A stretch of DNA of 52,928 bases from Stutzerimonas stutzeri (lineage in GTDB: Bacteria > Pseudomonadota > Gammaproteobacteria > Pseudomonadales > Pseudomonadaceae), in assembly GCF_000935215.1 (NCBI RefSeq), contig NZ_JXXD01000009.1, positions 1 through 52,928 on the forward strand, in the 5' to 3' direction. Under the pieces are notes generated by a model, which had not been told where the DNA came from, did no database searches, and was given only the letters and a program-made list of their open reading frames with translations. A program made the translations under genes and the position numbers. Positions 1-8,334 of the stretch are shown one piece after another (position 1 is the first letter of the stretch; every line of letters begins with the position of its first letter).

Positions 1-1071
1 GAGCCGCAGGCACGCGCACCCGTGTCCACCATGGGCGGCTGGGTGGGCAAGCTGCGGGTCGCACGCGTCTTCCAGGAGACGCCCAAGGTCAAGACGTTTC
101 GGCTGGCGCCAGTGGAGGGCGTGGGTGCGCTGCCGTTCGAGTTCGAGCCCGGCCAGTTCCTCACGCTTTCGGTGCATTCAGGCGGGAACCAGGTCAAGCG
201 CTCGTATTCGATCGCTTCATCGCCATGCTGCCACGGCTGGTGCGACCTGACGGTCAAGCACGAAAGCGGCGGCATCGTCTCGGGTTACCTGCACGAGCAG
301 GTGAAGGAAGGCGATCTCCTCGATGCGTCCGGCCCCTACGGCCGCTTCACCTTCCGCGGCGTCGAGTCCGACAGTGTCGTGTTCCTGGGCGGCGGCGTCG
401 GCATCACGCCGCTGATGAGTTCCATCCGCTACCTGACCGACCAGAGCTGGAACGGCCGGATCGACCTGGTCTACGCCTGCAAGGACCTGGAAAGCGTGAT
501 CTTCCGCGACGAGCTGAACCAACTCGCCCGCCGGCATCCGAACCTGCATGTGTCCATCGTGCTGAGCGACGAGTCATCGGCGGCATGGACCGGCCCGCGT
601 GGGTTCATCACCGCCGAACTGCTGGGGCAGATTCCGCAGATCCGTTCGCGCCGCATCCACTTGTGCGGTCCGTCGGTGATGATGGACGCGGTCCGCAACG
701 AACTGGGCAAGCTGGGCATCGACCTGGCGTCGGTTCATTCCGAGCTGTTCCTGAGCCCCTCCAGGACAGTGCCTCCCGGCCTGGAGGTGTCGGCGGGCGA
801 CACGGCGACGGCCGTCACCTGCAGCTTCGAGCGGTCCGGAAAAAAGGCGCCGCTGGCGGCCGGCCAGACCGTTCTCGAGGCCGCCGAAGAGGTCGGCGTT
901 CCGATCGAATATGCCTGCCGGCAGGGTTACTGCGGCCTCTGCAAGATCAAGCTGCTGTCGGGCGAGGTCACCATGGACGTGGACGACGGTCTGACGCCAC
1001 TCGATCGTTCCTCGGGCGTGATCCTGGCCTGCCAGGCGAAAGCGTCGGCCGATATCTCGGTGGATGCGTAG
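1..1071 (+). CDS. FAD/NAD(P)-binding reductase with C-terminal 2Fe-2S ferredoxin domain (5' end open at window edge)
   Basis: Predicted to take electrons from NAD(P)H through FAD to a plant-type 2Fe-2S cluster. Seen: an FAD-binding barrel with RSYSIASSP, an NAD-binding motif GGGVGITPL, and a C-terminal ferredoxin domain with cysteines in CRQGYCGLC plus a final ILACQ. The order is that of Hcr/phenol-hydroxylase-type reductases. GTG at 22 and ATG at 31 are possible starts, but the frame is open to base 1 and the leading residues (EPQARAPVST) look like a linker. The protein may therefore extend upstream as a fusion. The stop abuts the ATG of the membrane cytochrome, so the two are probably co-transcribed and partners. 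The physiological acceptor is unknown. Confidence 0.8.
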   Translation, partial: EPQARAPVSTMGGWVGKLRVARVFQETPKVKTFRLAPVEGVGALPFEFEPGQFLTLSVHSGGNQVKRSYSIASSPCCHGWCDLTVKHESGGIVSGYLHEQVKEGDLLDASGPYGRFTFRGVESDSVVFLGGGVGITPLMSSIRYLTDQSWNGRIDLVYACKDLESVIFRDELNQLARRHPNLHVSIVLSDESSAAWTGPRGFITAELLGQIPQIRSRRIHLCGPSVMMDAVRNELGKLGIDLASVHSELFLSPSRTVPPGLEVSAGDTATAVTCSFERSGKKAPLAAGQTVLEAAEEVGVPIEYACRQGYCGLCKIKLLSGEVTMDVDDGLTPLDRSSGVILACQAKASADISVDA

Positions 1072-1761
1072 ATGCGCAACCAGGATCGCATCATCGCGAC
1101 GATCATCTTCTCGATGCTGGTGGTCCTGTGGCTGGGTTTCCTGGTGCACCGCTCTTCCTTCTTCGCCGGAAGCCTCCTGGGTGGCGTGTTCGGCGTCGTA
1201 GGCGCGGCGTTCATGCTCGTCCCGCTCACCTACACCGTAATCAAGCGCAGCGCTACGCTGCGCCGCGCATTCACCAGGAAGCATGGCTTCGGCGCATTGC
1301 TGCAGGCGCACGTCTATTTCGGCTTGGTAGGCGCGCTGTTGGCCATCCTCCATAGCGGGCACAAGTTCCAGAGTGCGCTCGGCGTCGCGCTGACGGCATC
1401 GATGCTGCTGAGCGTGCTCACTGGGTTCATCGGCCAGCATTACCTGCGCTACGTCGCGGAGAACATCCGCGAGAAGAAGGCGCAGATCGACGGGCTGTGG
1501 CGCCTTCTGGATGGGCAGTACTGGGCCTACGCGCAAGGACCAACAGCGGGCGTTGCCGGTACGCCCAAGGCCAGCGCCGAACTGCTGCCACTGGCATCCG
1601 CCGCCGCCGATCTGCAGTACTCGATCCAGTTCCAGGAGCGGGTGCGCAGGCTGTTCAACGCCTGGCTGTCGGCACACATCGCGTTCTCGATCATCTTCTA
1701 TCTTCTGCTGGCGTTGCATATCTGGGCTGGCATCTACTTCGGGTTGCGGTGGTTCAGATGA
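1072..1761 (+). CDS. Integral membrane protein, probable di-heme cytochrome b subunit
   Basis: 229 residues with about five hydrophobic helices (near 6-25, 34-56, 78-95, 103-123, 199-225). Histidines H80/H94 and H202/H216 are each 14 residues apart within helices, the spacing expected for two b-heme ligand pairs, as in ferric-reductase-like and cytochrome b561-like proteins. I infer that it passes electrons from the preceding cytoplasmic reductase across the inner membrane to the following multiheme cytochrome. It starts immediately after the reductase stop, and its TGA overlaps the next ATG (ATGA). The exact family is not recognised; the heme assignment is inference from histidine spacing. 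Confidence 0.65.
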   Translation: MRNQDRIIATIIFSMLVVLWLGFLVHRSSFFAGSLLGGVFGVVGAAFMLVPLTYTVIKRSATLRRAFTRKHGFGALLQAHVYFGLVGALLAILHSGHKFQSALGVALTASMLLSVLTGFIGQHYLRYVAENIREKKAQIDGLWRLLDGQYWAYAQGPTAGVAGTPKASAELLPLASAAADLQYSIQFQERVRRLFNAWLSAHIAFSIIFYLLLALHIWAGIYFGLRWFR

Positions 1762-2561
1762 GTCGAAAGGGAAAGATCCTCGCCGCGCTGCTCGCGGTCC
1801 TGGCGCCGGTGTCGGCAGTCGCACTGTGGACATACCTTCCGCAAATGCAGCGCGCCGCGACGTGGCAGAACATGGCCTCTCCGGGCCCCCTGTCCAGCGC
1901 ACATGCGTTTCTCAAAGAGGACTGTGCGGCGTGCCACACGCCGGTGAAGGGCGTGGAGGACGCGACTTGCGTGGCCTGCCATGCAAACGAGACCGTCCTG
2001 GTCCAGCGACAACCGACGGCATTCCATGCCGACATCGCCGGCTCGAACAACTGCGTGGCCTGCCACAAGGAACACGACGCCGGCCGCAGCCTGCGTGGTA
2101 TGGACCATGCGGCTTTGACCGACATCATCGTGCGATGGCTCGATCGGGCCCCGGAGGGTCATGAGGGGGCGGTGCTGCTCGCGCACCTCAAGGCACACCG
2201 GCCCGAGGCGCTGCCGGGCAACCTCTCGCTTGCCAACGGCATGACTTACAAGGAGACGCTGCTGGACTGTGCGAGCTGCCACAAGACCACCGACCCGCAC
2301 GTCCAGGTCTTCGGAAACGACTGCGCGACATGCCACGGCACGACCACATGGTCGATTGCCGAGTACCGGCATCCACCGCCGAGTTCCACCGAGTGCGGCC
2401 AGTGCCACCTCGCGCCGCTCAGCCACTACAAGGAGCACTTCGGAATGATGTCCAAGCCGATAGCGGGTGTCAGGAATGCGGAACCTGAGCAGTGCTATCT
2501 CTGCCACCAGACCACCTCATGGAACGATATTCGGGGAATAGGCATCTATGACCACCATTGA
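1758..2561 (+). CDS. Seven-heme c-type cytochrome (cytochrome c3/c7-like), periplasmic
   Basis: 267 residues. Residues 1-25 form a positively charged then hydrophobic N-terminus that is a signal sequence or membrane anchor. Seven CxxCH heme-binding motifs lie at about residues 56, 71, 99, 171, 189, 213 and 246 (CAACH, CVACH, CVACH, CASCH, CATCH, CGQCH, CYLCH), with extra histidines that could be distal ligands. The ATG at 1758 overlaps the cytochrome b stop by four bases, implying translational coupling. It probably accepts electrons from the cytochrome b and delivers them to a periplasmic acceptor. The substrate (metal ion, oxyanion or another cytochrome) cannot be read from the sequence. 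Confidence 0.85.
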   Translation: MSRKGKILAALLAVLAPVSAVALWTYLPQMQRAATWQNMASPGPLSSAHAFLKEDCAACHTPVKGVEDATCVACHANETVLVQRQPTAFHADIAGSNNCVACHKEHDAGRSLRGMDHAALTDIIVRWLDRAPEGHEGAVLLAHLKAHRPEALPGNLSLANGMTYKETLLDCASCHKTTDPHVQVFGNDCATCHGTTTWSIAEYRHPPPSSTECGQCHLAPLSHYKEHFGMMSKPIAGVRNAEPEQCYLCHQTTSWNDIRGIGIYDHH

Positions 2562-2572
2562 CGGGTGTTTCT

Positions 2573-2908
2573 ATGAACCTTGAGGCACCTCATGCAGCGA
2601 TTGAGATCGCGGTGATCGGGTTCGAGATTGCAGGGGTGCTCGCTATAACTTTCGGAAGTTTCATAGCGCTCTATCGCTTTTTTTTCAATTACAAAGGGGC
2701 CGCATTGACGGATCGCTCCCGGTCATTACGGCAAGATATTGGCGGCGCGATTGTGCTAGGACTAGAATTCCTCGTTGCTGCCGATGTCATACGAACGGTT
2801 GTAATTGAGCCCTCGCTACGAAACGTTGCAGTACTTGGTTTGATAGTACTTGTCCGAACATTTCTCAGCTACACGCTCCATATGGAAAATAAAAGCCGCG
2901 AGTCGTAG
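2573..2908 (+). CDS. DUF1622 family small membrane protein
   Basis: 111 residues with three hydrophobic stretches: IEIAVIGFEIAGVLAITFGS, a middle segment with LGLEFLVAADVIRT, and VLGLIVLVRTFLSYTL. The GLEFLVAADVI(R)T core is characteristic of DUF1622 proteins, whose function is unknown. ATG at 2573 is chosen over an in-frame TTG at 2558 because the latter overlaps the cytochrome. It lies 11 bp after the seven-heme cytochrome but is visibly lower in GC, so it may be a separate acquisition that happens to follow the module. Confidence 0.75.
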   Translation: MNLEAPHAAIEIAVIGFEIAGVLAITFGSFIALYRFFFNYKGAALTDRSRSLRQDIGGAIVLGLEFLVAADVIRTVVIEPSLRNVAVLGLIVLVRTFLSYTLHMENKSRES

Positions 2909-2923
2909 GCACCCCTCGCGGCT
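2891..2923 (-). terminator. Inverted repeat/terminator at the end of DUF1622, T-rich on the minus strand
   Basis: Perfect 9-bp stem AGCCGCGAG (2894-2902) / CTCGCGGCT (2915-2923). Read on the minus strand it is followed by a TTTTATTTT run, so it best terminates leftward transcription, for example from the DUF2790 gene. It overlaps the DUF1622 stop codon. Confidence 0.6.
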
Positions 2924-3141
2924 ATGTATGTACTACTAAGCACATCGCTCAGCTGGGCAGTTTCCCCAGACGGCCCCATGCCAGTACCCGCACCGATTCG
3001 CCATAAAAACGGCAAGGCTAGTAACGATTGTATTGCTGAAATGCTTATGACCACCGCCGCACCAGGAGCATGTCTCGGGCTGCGACTACCGCCTCGGACT
3101 CTTACGTTTATGCAGGCTTCGATGGGTCGATAGGTGGTGTC
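2924..3141. other. Intergenic stretch without a supported gene
   Basis: About 220 bp. On the minus strand one frame reads a short Cys/His-rich fragment (CSWCGGGHKHFSNT..., ending GNCPAERCA, about 3090-2940). It has no start codon and an immediate upstream stop. It may be the remnant of a zinc-ribbon protein; I do not call a gene. Confidence 0.3.
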
Positions 3142-3471
3142 TTATCTCCGACAGTTCGTTCCGGCGACCCGATACTCAACAATCGCCAAATCACCCTTAG
3201 AGTCCTCATAGGTAATTTGGGCCGGCATCACATCGTTGCAGGTCATATCGGTTCGCGTGGTACGAATTACCTTGGCGATGTCCAACTTCATCCCATAACG
3301 ATAATGGACAACTTCGGGAGGCTTCTTTCCGACAGAAGTAGCGTACTCCCGCATAGTATTTTCGTTCGCGCGTATCATTTCGCCATACTCGCGATCTGAG
3401 CTACCCTCTGCCAAGGATAATGAGCTCACGCTCATAAAAAACACTGCTGCCGTAATCTTGAAAGCTTTCAT
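3142..3471 (-). CDS. DUF2790 family small secreted protein
   Basis: 109 residues. Residues 1-21 are a signal peptide ending near SLSLAEG. The mature part contains HYRYGMKLDIAKVI, ITYEDSKGDLAIVEYRVAGTNC and a cysteine pair, the hallmarks of the Pseudomonas DUF2790 family. Members are small periplasmic proteins of unknown function, often multi-copy and near metal-response genes. The start has a good SD (AGGAGC) and a consensus-like -10 (TATAAT on the minus strand near 3503-3508). A weak CopR-box-like element (GTGTCA-N5-GTAAC) lies upstream of it. No operon partner. Confidence 0.75.
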   Translation of the reverse strand: MKAFKITAAVFFMSVSSLSLAEGSSDREYGEMIRANENTMREYATSVGKKPPEVVHYRYGMKLDIAKVIRTTRTDMTCNDVMPAQITYEDSKGDLAIVEYRVAGTNCRR

Positions 3472-3599
3472 AACCAGCTCCTAACTTAACGTGTGTGATG
3501 AAATTATAAGAGCGGCAAGCTGTTACTCATATGACACGGTAATTACACTGGTGTTATGAATCAAATTACCCAAGGATTAAGTGGGGCCGGTAGCATTCG

Positions 3600-4240
3600 A
3601 GCAAGCATAGCCATCCCGATTAATTGGCTCAGTTACCTAGCGGCCACACCATATGAAAATCATTCAGCCGTTGAGCTGGGGGTCGCAGGCGCTCAAGTTT
3701 TAAATTTGAGAGGCCCATCCACGCAGCGCTTCTGGCTAGGACGGGCCGACGGGTGACAGGCGCCCCTCGGCTCTTGATGAAGGGGCATAGAACTGGCACT
3801 GCCGGAGCAGAGAACAGCATCGGCATCGACCAGGGGCGTATTCTCGATATGCGCCGCATCAGACTTTCCCGGCTCAAAGCTGGGATACTGACCGCTGCGA
3901 TCTCAGACCAAAAGATGGGTCTCGTCGATCACATGCATCGCTTTGCGTGACGTCCGCGTTTGCAAGCTACCCGCGGCAATTATCGGTGCCTTTTGGAAGA
4001 CATCACGAGGAAGACCACATACTGCTCGACAATGACAGACTCAACTTGGTAATAGCCTATGTAGGAGGCGATAGCGGCGCGGCCATAAGGGGCGGCATTC
4101 AGAATGGCAATGGAGCTTCAAAACGCTGCGTATCGTCACACTTTTGGTCAGGGCCTCATATTCGCGGCAGAGAACGCGATCGCGATCGGCGGCATATCAG
4201 AGCGGACTGGTGGTTTTCCACAGCGACTGTAGTGATTTCG
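3600..4240 (-). pseudogene. Decayed IS1595-family transposase
   Basis: Read on the minus strand with several frame changes and stops, this stretch gives pieces that align with IS1595-type transposases. They are VIDETHLLV, DRSGQ..F, a DADAVLCS segment, GPLKFKT, then a Q-LN-W-FH-V-T-YL-NYLGW-like tail. No intact frame, terminal inverted repeats or target duplication could be identified. Identification is by remembered family motifs only. This ~1 kb gap (3472-4481) holds no other supported gene. Confidence 0.5.
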
Positions 4241-4481
4241 TAGCAGCACCACTGGGTCCCCCACAGACATTCGCTCAACTGGTGAAGTAGACGCCAACTG
4301 AATGTAAAAATTGTATGTGCTGTGGAAAAATTAAATCACTCGCTCATGTTGCTTTGAGCTGAGCCGAGAAGGCCGACTCAGCCCATTGTTGCATGACACG
4401 CTGTCAGGATCCTCCTCCCGTGTAAGGAGACGTTATGATCCGGCTTACCCCTGTGGCAGCTACTCAGAAATAACTTTCTTG

Positions 4482-4817
4482 TCATTTATTACCATGTGAG
4501 CGGTTGTTTATTTTGGCTGGCATTCCGCGGAACTCTACCGCGTGAAGTCGCCCGTCTGGAGTACGAATTTTTATTTCATATGGCCTAACATTTCCCTTAA
4601 GTGTGTTATTTATAGCTTTATTATCCGAACGCTCTTTATTCATAGGGGCCACACTCACCACCTCGCCGCGCTTCAGCAGATCCAGCATTACTTGGTGACC
4701 ATCCCCAACAGTGTGATCGTGCCGCATAGCACTTTCTTGTTCCGTGCCGGCGACGGCTGCGAAAGCTGCCGAAATTAGCGAAATCGTCACCAGTGCTTTA
4801 CTAATTTGGTTCATCAT
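4482..4817 (-). CDS. Small secreted protein, copper-island paralogue A
   Basis: 111 residues with a signal peptide (about 1-23, ending AAVAG). The mature part has the motif MRHDHTVGDGHQVM, then VVSVAPM, then PYEIKIRTPDGRLHAVEF. The same architecture occurs in the genes at 5013-5306 and 18221-18520, so these are three members of one family. I do not recognise a named family. His/Met content and the setting suggest a periplasmic copper-responsive or copper-binding role, but this is inference. This copy has an insertion of about ten residues (NKAINNTLKG) before the conserved C-terminal block and a longer tail. Confidence 0.7.
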   Translation of the reverse strand: MMNQISKALVTISLISAAFAAVAGTEQESAMRHDHTVGDGHQVMLDLLKRGEVVSVAPMNKERSDNKAINNTLKGNVRPYEIKIRTPDGRLHAVEFRGMPAKINNRSHGNK

Positions 4818-5012
4818 TTATCCCTCTTCCCCGATTTGCGTTTAAAAAACTATTGCTCGCTTTCTGTCTCAAACATCCCAAGTATAAACTGCACGTCTAG
4901 GGTTCCCTTAGCAAAGGGAAGCCTAAGCATCGATGATTGTTGCAGGGTAAGTGCTGATACCTGCAACAACCATAATCGTATTAATATCGCGGAGGTGTCC
5001 GTTAAAGTGGTA
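4818..5012. repeat. Intergenic region between paralogues A and B with two inverted repeats
   Basis: Contains TTCCCTT(4903-4909)/AAGGGAA(4914-4920) and GTTGCAGG(4939-4946)/CCTGCAAC(4960-4967). Neither has a long T tract. They may be weak terminators for gene B (read leftward) or structured leader elements of gene A. A -10-like TATACT on the minus strand (around 4880-4885) could serve gene A. Confidence 0.35.
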
Positions 5013-5306
5013 TCAGCCGTTTTTAACGCCTACTGGGGCACCGAGAAATTCGACCGAATGGACGACTCCGTCAGGGGTTTTAATTTTAATCTCATACGTT
5101 CTTACATCACTTCCGGACACTGGTGAATTACCCATTGGGGTCACGCTTAGCACTTGCCCGGTTTTTAGCAGATTGACCATCACTTCATGACCATCGCCAA
5201 CAGTATGGTCGTGTCTCATGGGTTGATCGCCTTTATTTGCAGCGATGAGAAAAGGAGATGTAGCGGTTAGAACAAGGGCGATAACGAGCTTTTGCATGCT
5301 TTTCAT
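5013..5306 (-). CDS. Small secreted protein, copper-island paralogue B
   Basis: 97 residues, signal peptide about 1-23 (LLIAANKG region). The mature part has MRHDHTVGDGHEVMVNLL, then VLSVTPMGN, then TYEIKIKTPDGVVHSVEFLGAPV. It is closely similar to its neighbour A, suggesting a local duplication, and to the more distant copy C. A CopR-box-like dyad (GTTACG-N5-GTAAT on the minus strand, 5377-5392) lies about 70 bp upstream of its start, so copper induction is plausible. Function unknown. Confidence 0.7.
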   Translation of the reverse strand: MKSMQKLVIALVLTATSPFLIAANKGDQPMRHDHTVGDGHEVMVNLLKTGQVLSVTPMGNSPVSGSDVRTYEIKIKTPDGVVHSVEFLGAPVGVKNG

Positions 5307-5910
5307 TGTGCTTTCCTCAGTGTTGGGGCCTGATTTGAGTGTGGCGGGTGAATACTTACGGGATGCTGTCCCTAAAATTACATTGGCGTAACCTCAGTGA
5401 CAGCCAACAAACGTTCAGCTCCTGCGCTTTGGAAACTGGAAACAGGTCTGAACGACCTGATCTTCCACAAATCGCAATTACTGGTTACCGCAAGGATCTC
5501 GATGTCGCCCCTTACCCCTTAAAGGCTTACCTCTTCTACATTCGACAGCGAATATCGAGGAGACATCCACAGTTCGACAGGTCGTACAGCGTCACCAGGC
5601 GCGCCGTGTTCCTCACCAAATCACGGAAGCGCGTCACGCAGCCAGACTGGCGCATGGTCACTTCGACTTGGAGCAGCGCTGCGCAAACCCGAGAGCGAGT
5701 AAACTTGGTGCAGATTACATTTTTGTAAGCTTTTTAAAAAAATCGAAACCTCACAGCCTCCCGGCTTGTCCGTTCTTAGGTAACACCGAGGGCTGATTAT
5801 CAAATCTGAGCTCTCACAGTATTAGTAACGCAACTGCCCGGCATGATCGAAAAATACGCAGACTTTAGTCAATGCAATACTGTGGCAGCACATCACCAAG
5901 AGGAGTTGAT
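5307..5910. other. 600-bp intergenic region without a supported gene
   Basis: No frame looks like an intact gene. A minus-strand frame near 5700-5530 reads an IS6-transposase-like scrap (SPRYSLSNVEEV), too short to call. The region holds two CopR-box-like dyads (5377-5392 and 5714-5729). Confidence 0.4.
5714..5729 (-). promoter_or_regulatory. CopR-box-like dyad
   Basis: On the minus strand it reads CTTACA-AAAAT-GTAAT. This is one base off the CTGACA-N5-GTAAT motif I recall for Pseudomonas CopR. The core TTACA-TTTT-TGTAA is symmetric, so direction is ambiguous. Nearest rightward gene is the DUF305 gene (start 5911); leftward is paralogue B. Confidence 0.5.
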
Positions 5911-6366
5911 ATGAAAATGTCTTATTGGCGTTTCGCTGCGATGGTGGCCACATCAACCGCCATCATGTACGGCGTTATGTATTTGAATACTTACACGTTC
6001 GAGCATGTTTTATGGAGTGAGACCCGTGCTTGGATGGCGATAGTGATGGGATCCGTCATGGCGATTATCATGCTCGCCTTCATGCTCAATATGTACAAGA
6101 AAAAGGCGCTGAACGTAGCGATATTCGCAGGCGGAGCAGCTTCCTTTGCTATTGCCTTGTGGCTTGTTCGTAGTCAGGCAACTGTCGACGATACCGACTA
6201 TATGAAGGCCATGATTCCTCACCATTCTATAGCCATCATGACGAGTGAGCGCGCTCAGATCTCAGACCCGCGCGTTCGCAAGCTGGCGGATCAAATAATT
6301 GAGGCTCAGCGCCGAGAGATTTCTGAAATGATGTTTCTGATTGATGATTTAGACAGGGCTAACTGA
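5911..6366 (+). CDS. DUF305 domain membrane protein
   Basis: 151 residues from the ATG at 5911, preceded by AGGAG at 5901. Three hydrophobic helices (about 8-28, 40-62, 68-87) precede a C-terminal DUF305-type helix with YMKAMIPHHSIAIMTSERA (HH at 104-105) and a following amphipathic helix. DUF305 proteins are four-helix, His/Met-containing and often found with copper-resistance genes; the biochemical role is unsettled. Only one HH half-motif is present, so this is a short membrane-tethered version. A CopR-box-like site lies about 180 bp upstream. Confidence 0.75.
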   Translation: MKMSYWRFAAMVATSTAIMYGVMYLNTYTFEHVLWSETRAWMAIVMGSVMAIIMLAFMLNMYKKKALNVAIFAGGAASFAIALWLVRSQATVDDTDYMKAMIPHHSIAIMTSERAQISDPRVRKLADQIIEAQRREISEMMFLIDDLDRAN

Positions 6367-6568
6367 CGCAAGGTATCGCGCGACTTTCTCGCTCCGGTCC
6401 ATTCTTCTTGCAAAAGTGATGCTGCGATTCCGACGAGGTCATACGCTTATTAAGCGCGCTGACCTGAGCGGCCAGCACACGAAATAACCATTTATGACGT
6501 CGGTGTAGCAAGACGCTTGTCGCGGGAAAGCTCAACTACTGCGCCATTTCCTAACGTGCCCATTGCTT

Positions 6569-7381
6569 TTAGCTGCCATGTACGTGCACTTTGCCATCCG
6601 TATGAGTGTGGGTATTGGAGGATGGCTCGGCATGGTCGTCGGTAGCGCTGCTGCCTTTCGAGCTGGAGTTACTTCCATCATGGTGATCATCGCCGTTACT
6701 GCTCGCAGAATGGTGATCGGACTCTGACGCTGAGCCGCCGTGGTGGTCTGCTGCCGCTATACCGCGACGTCCAGGCTCTCCTCCAGCGGCAACATTGCCA
6801 TGATGGTCAGAATTGCTACCATCTAGGCCATCGTGATTTCGCGTCTGACTCTCACCGCCACCGTGCTGGTGACCGTCACTGGCTGCGACGAGCGCCTGGT
6901 ATTGCGTAGCGTCGATCTTGGGCAACTGGCTGAGGAAGGCAACCATGCCCCAGATATATTCGTCGCCCATGCTCTTGCCCCAGGCCGGCATGCCTGTTGC
7001 CTTGATTCCATGCTTGATGACCCAGAAGGCGGATGCGGGGCTTGCGTCAATGCCAATCTTGGCCAGGTTCGGAGGGGCTGGATACAGCGCCTGACTCAGC
7101 TCTGTTAGTTCGACACCGGGCGCCAGATGGCACCCAACGCACATGGCGTTGTAGTTCCCGGCGCCACCACGAATGAGATTCTCGTCATCTAGATCGGGAA
7201 CCACAATGTCCTTGGAACGCGCTTCAATAGAGCGATCACGCGCCATTGAAAGGAACGCATACACGGCAGGGTGATGAGGATCGTCAGCTCCTACGTTAAT
7301 CACTCCGGAATAGGCTCCAGCTAGTATTGCAGCAGTACCAGCAGCGCCTGCTACCAAGAGGGTTGTAATTGTTTTTTTCAT
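6569..7381 (-). CDS. Mono-heme cytochrome c with long His/Ser/Asp-rich C-terminal tail
   Basis: 270 residues from the ATG at 7381 (SD GAGG). N-terminal signal or anchor (about 3-25). One heme motif CVGCH near residue 80 and a likely Met ligand in TGMPAWG near 127 give a class I cytochrome c core. From about residue 170 to the end the protein becomes a low-complexity tail dense in HH pairs (HQHGGG, DHHGN, DHHDGS, THTHTDG), a plausible metal-binding arm. It begins 8 bp after copB and is the last gene of the copA run. An electron-transfer role in periplasmic copper oxidation or sensing is inference. Confidence 0.8.
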   Translation of the reverse strand: MKKTITTLLVAGAAGTAAILAGAYSGVINVGADDPHHPAVYAFLSMARDRSIEARSKDIVVPDLDDENLIRGGAGNYNAMCVGCHLAPGVELTELSQALYPAPPNLAKIGIDASPASAFWVIKHGIKATGMPAWGKSMGDEYIWGMVAFLSQLPKIDATQYQALVAASDGHQHGGGESQTRNHDGLDGSNSDHHGNVAAGGEPGRRGIAAADHHGGSASESDHHSASSNGDDHHDGSNSSSKGSSATDDHAEPSSNTHTHTDGKVHVHGS

Positions 7382-7389
7382 ATTAACCT

Positions 7390-8334
7390 CTAAAGCCACA
7401 TTCGAATGCCGGCGACAAAGCGCACCTCTTCAACATCTTCTCCTTCGTCGCGCAGCATGTCTGCGGTATTACCGTATGAGCGACTCCAGGAAATCCCGAT
7501 GTAGGGCGCAAATTCGCGAACGATTTCGTAGCGCAGGCGCAAACCCAGTTCAGTATTTGCCAGGCCCGAGCCCACTACTCTTTCAAAATCATTCTTGCCG
7601 TAGAAATTGGCTTCCGCAGTTGGTTGGAGGATCAGTCGATTGGTCAGCAGGATGTCATAATCGCCTTCTAAGCGAACTGCAGCCTGGCCCCCTTCGCCAA
7701 CGAACGCAGTGGCCTCGGCTTCAAAATCGTAAAGCGCCAGACCTTGCATACCGATGGCAGCCCAGGTCTGTGGAGACTCGGGCTTGAAGTCTTGGCGAAC
7801 GCCAGCAACGACGTCCCACCACGGGCCGACCGAATGCCCATACAACAGCTGCAGCTCGGCATCCTCGGTTACGCCGTTGGTACGCTCTCCCTCGGAACGA
7901 AACCAGACCCGATTGATATCGCCTCCCACCCAGCCTGAGGCATCCCAGGCCAGGGTGCTGCCCTCATCAGCGTCCTGATATTCAAGCTGATCGAGCAGGA
8001 AGAAGCTGTTGATGCCGCTATCGTGCACTGTATGTCCAGGCAGAGGCGCGAAGGCCGCTTGGCGATCGGCATCCGTGAGGACGGGGATCGGTGTACGACT
8101 GGTGGTTCTCGGGGAGCCATGGTTCATTTGGGAGTGATCCATGTTGCTGTGATCCATCCCTTCCATTTGCTCTTGCATGGCGCCGTGGCCCATCTTGCTA
8201 TGGTCCAGCGGCATGGAGCCGCGGCCCATAGTCGAGATATCCATTCCTTCTGCGGCAAAGGTAAAGCCGCCGCTCAGTGCGCTCATTGACACCGCCAGGG
8301 CAATGAGCGATGGACGTGATAGCTTAATGGTCAT
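7390..8334 (-). CDS. copB: Copper resistance protein CopB, outer membrane
   Basis: 314 residues. ATG at 8334 begins [15 protein letters not shown], a signal peptide cleaved near FAAEG. After it comes a Met/His-rich segment with [19 protein letters not shown] repeats, a short PVLTDADR linker and a beta-rich C-terminal domain ending in RMWL, typical of outer-membrane CopB/PcoB. It overlaps the end of the upstream Met/His-rich gene by 11 bp, so the two are translationally linked. Works with CopA in periplasmic/outer-membrane copper sequestration in known Pseudomonas systems. Confidence 0.93.
   Translation of the reverse strand: MTIKLSRPSLIALAVSMSALSGGFTFAAEGMDISTMGRGSMPLDHSKMGHGAMQEQMEGMDHSNMDHSQMNHGSPRTTSRTPIPVLTDADRQAAFAPLPGHTVHDSGINSFFLLDQLEYQDADEGSTLAWDASGWVGGDINRVWFRSEGERTNGVTEDAELQLLYGHSVGPWWDVVAGVRQDFKPESPQTWAAIGMQGLALYDFEAEATAFVGEGGQAAVRLEGDYDILLTNRLILQPTAEANFYGKNDFERVVGSGLANTELGLRLRYEIVREFAPYIGISWSRSYGNTADMLRDEGEDVEEVRFVAGIRMWL

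Noticed and set aside
225..1355. Long plus-strand open frame overlapping the reductase
   Set aside because: It is the +2 shadow of a GC-rich gene; its Arg/Pro/Gly-rich composition has no domain, while the other frame carries clear FAD, NAD and 2Fe-2S motifs.
574..1902. Long minus-strand frame of 442 codons
   Set aside because: Antisense shadow of the reductase-cytochrome b genes; Arg/Gln-rich, no motif, overlaps three real genes.
5530..5700. Possible IS6-family transposase scrap on the minus strand
   Set aside because: Only about a dozen residues resemble IS6 N-termini and a stop intervenes; too little to call.
5339..5728. 129-codon plus-strand frame
   Set aside because: No SD or motif; composition is not protein-like and it runs over two CopR-like dyads.
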